From the NCBI GenBank assembly GCA_019894975.1, contig JAGXNO010000040.1, forward strand, positions 1-33,403: a stretch of 33,403 bases of DNA, in the 5' to 3' direction. The notes beneath the pieces were generated by a model. That model was not told the origin of the DNA. It searched no databases and worked only from the letters and a program-made list of their open reading frames with translations. The translations under genes were made by a program, and so were the position numbers. Below are positions 33,063-33,403 of this stretch, in pieces (position 1 is the stretch's first letter; each line of letters begins with the position of its first letter). The stretch comes from Promethearchaeota archaeon (GTDB taxonomy: Archaea > Asgardarchaeota > Lokiarchaeia > Sigyniarchaeales > SOKP01).

Positions 33063-33132
33063 TAGAAATGTGTAGTTATAATTAATTACCATCTAAATAA
33101 TAATCCTATAAAATTAAAGTGGAGGAATAAAA

Positions 33133-33403
33133 ATGGCTAAAAAGAAAGCTCCTGCAAAAGCTCCTGCAAAGAAAGGTGATAGTTATATCGCCAAAAAGGT
33201 TTCAAACCTCTTGAAATCTGGGTATGCGCCTATCCGCAGGTTGATGAAAAAGGAAGGGGCTGATCTAGTCGCGGCTGAAGTAAATTAGGTAGTGTCCTAA
33301 TTACGGTTAAAGCGCTAGATAAGCTCATAGGCTTCCTAGAGGGTTCGGCTGCAAAGGCTACCAAGGAAGCAATCAATGTCTGCAAAGCAGATAAGCGTAA
33401 GAG
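33133..33403 (+). pseudogene. Histone-fold protein with -1 frameshift, partial at window end
   Basis: The first frame (33133-33288, 51 residues) has an Ala/Lys/Pro tail, MAKKKAPAKAPAKKG, then APIRRLMKKEGADLVAAEV, which matches helix 1 and loop 1 of archaeal histones, and stops at TAG 33286-33288. The -1 frame is open from about 33282 to the window end and gives VKALDKLIGFLEGSA and KATKEAINVCKADKRK, the second half of helix 2 and loop 2. The two halves together are about 11 residues longer than HMf-type histones in helix 2. A 7-bp inverted repeat (33283-33289 with 33296-33302) sits on the junction. Pseudogene, sequencing error or programmed frameshift are all possible; the promoter and ribosome binding site look functional. 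Confidence 0.65.

Larger units (their letters stand above)
32566..33132. promoter_or_regulatory. Divergent regulatory region, trmB / histone-like gene
   Basis: A 567-base AT-rich gap without a supportable gene. It holds, on the plus strand, three TTCGAA sites (32996, 33010, 33040), a 9-bp inverted repeat (32993-33001 and 33010-33018), a strong TATA element and a Shine-Dalgarno sequence for the histone-like gene. Confidence 0.5.

Noticed and set aside
32566..33132. tRNA or small RNA in the long gap before the histone-like gene
   Set aside because: The TTCGAA motifs resemble a T-loop core, but no flanking acceptor or anticodon stems can be formed and the region is very AT-rich.
33286..33288. 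TAG in the histone-like gene as a pyrrolysine codon
   Set aside because: Further TAA and TAG codons follow in the same frame within 30 bases, and the histone similarity resumes in a different frame.

Overview
The window reads as a chromosomal segment of an Asgard archaeon, most likely of the Lokiarchaeia type (inference; no 16S is present). The DNA is AT-rich, ribosomal proteins uS13-uS4-uS11 are in archaeal order, a CofC enzyme points to coenzyme F420, and there are TrmB and ribbon-helix-helix regulators. A Ras/Arf-like small GTPase and a lysine-rich histone-fold reading frame sit in the last 2.5 kb. The HdrA and MvhD/VhuD genes carry in-frame UGA codons where homologues have cysteine, as reported for Lokiarchaeota.

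Layout. 1-3 kb: a decayed Gfo/Idh/MocA gene fused to the end of a rhomboid-like membrane protein, a DUF3303-like protein, an orphan, a truncated GNAT and a 53-residue ribbon-helix-helix protein. 3.1-9.7 kb: an amidohydrolase, a ZIP metal transporter with a His-rich loop, a DUF6125-like protein with a VanZ-like partner, several orphans and a stand-alone N6-adenine methylase/type IIG-like protein. 9.8-12.1 kb: NAD synthetase converging on a long charged coiled-coil protein. 12.4-18.4 kb: five co-directional genes (acyl-CoA synthetase, aldo/keto reductase, MBL-fold hydrolase, short-chain dehydrogenase, Nudix hydrolase) forming a likely acyl/CoA metabolism operon. 18.4-22.9 kb: a polyferredoxin-like protein, an N-terminally truncated M42 peptidase, the rps13-rps4-rps11 operon and an APH-fold kinase.

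23.0-27.1 kb (minus strand) is the most striking part: hdrA-mvhD-frhB. HdrA has two UGA codons (residues 19 and 206) and MvhD two (residues 20 and 71), all at conserved cysteine positions, so two genes that look broken are intact selenoprotein genes. A GC-rich structured stretch begins immediately after the mvhD stop and is the best SECIS candidate. The set suggests a soluble electron-transfer complex linking F420 (FrhB) to HdrA flavin/Fe-S chemistry; no hydrogenase or HdrBC genes are in the window.

27.4-30.2 kb is a plus-strand operon of a 61-residue basic protein, seryl-tRNA synthetase and a coiled-coil protein; SerS would also charge the tRNA for selenocysteine. 30.2-32.6 kb (minus) has cofC, the small GTPase (unusual insertion) and a TrmB regulator. 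The window ends in a histone-like gene with a strong promoter, three TTCGAA sites, and a reading frame broken by a -1 shift at a small inverted repeat.

No tRNA, rRNA, CRISPR array, transposase or integrase was recognised.
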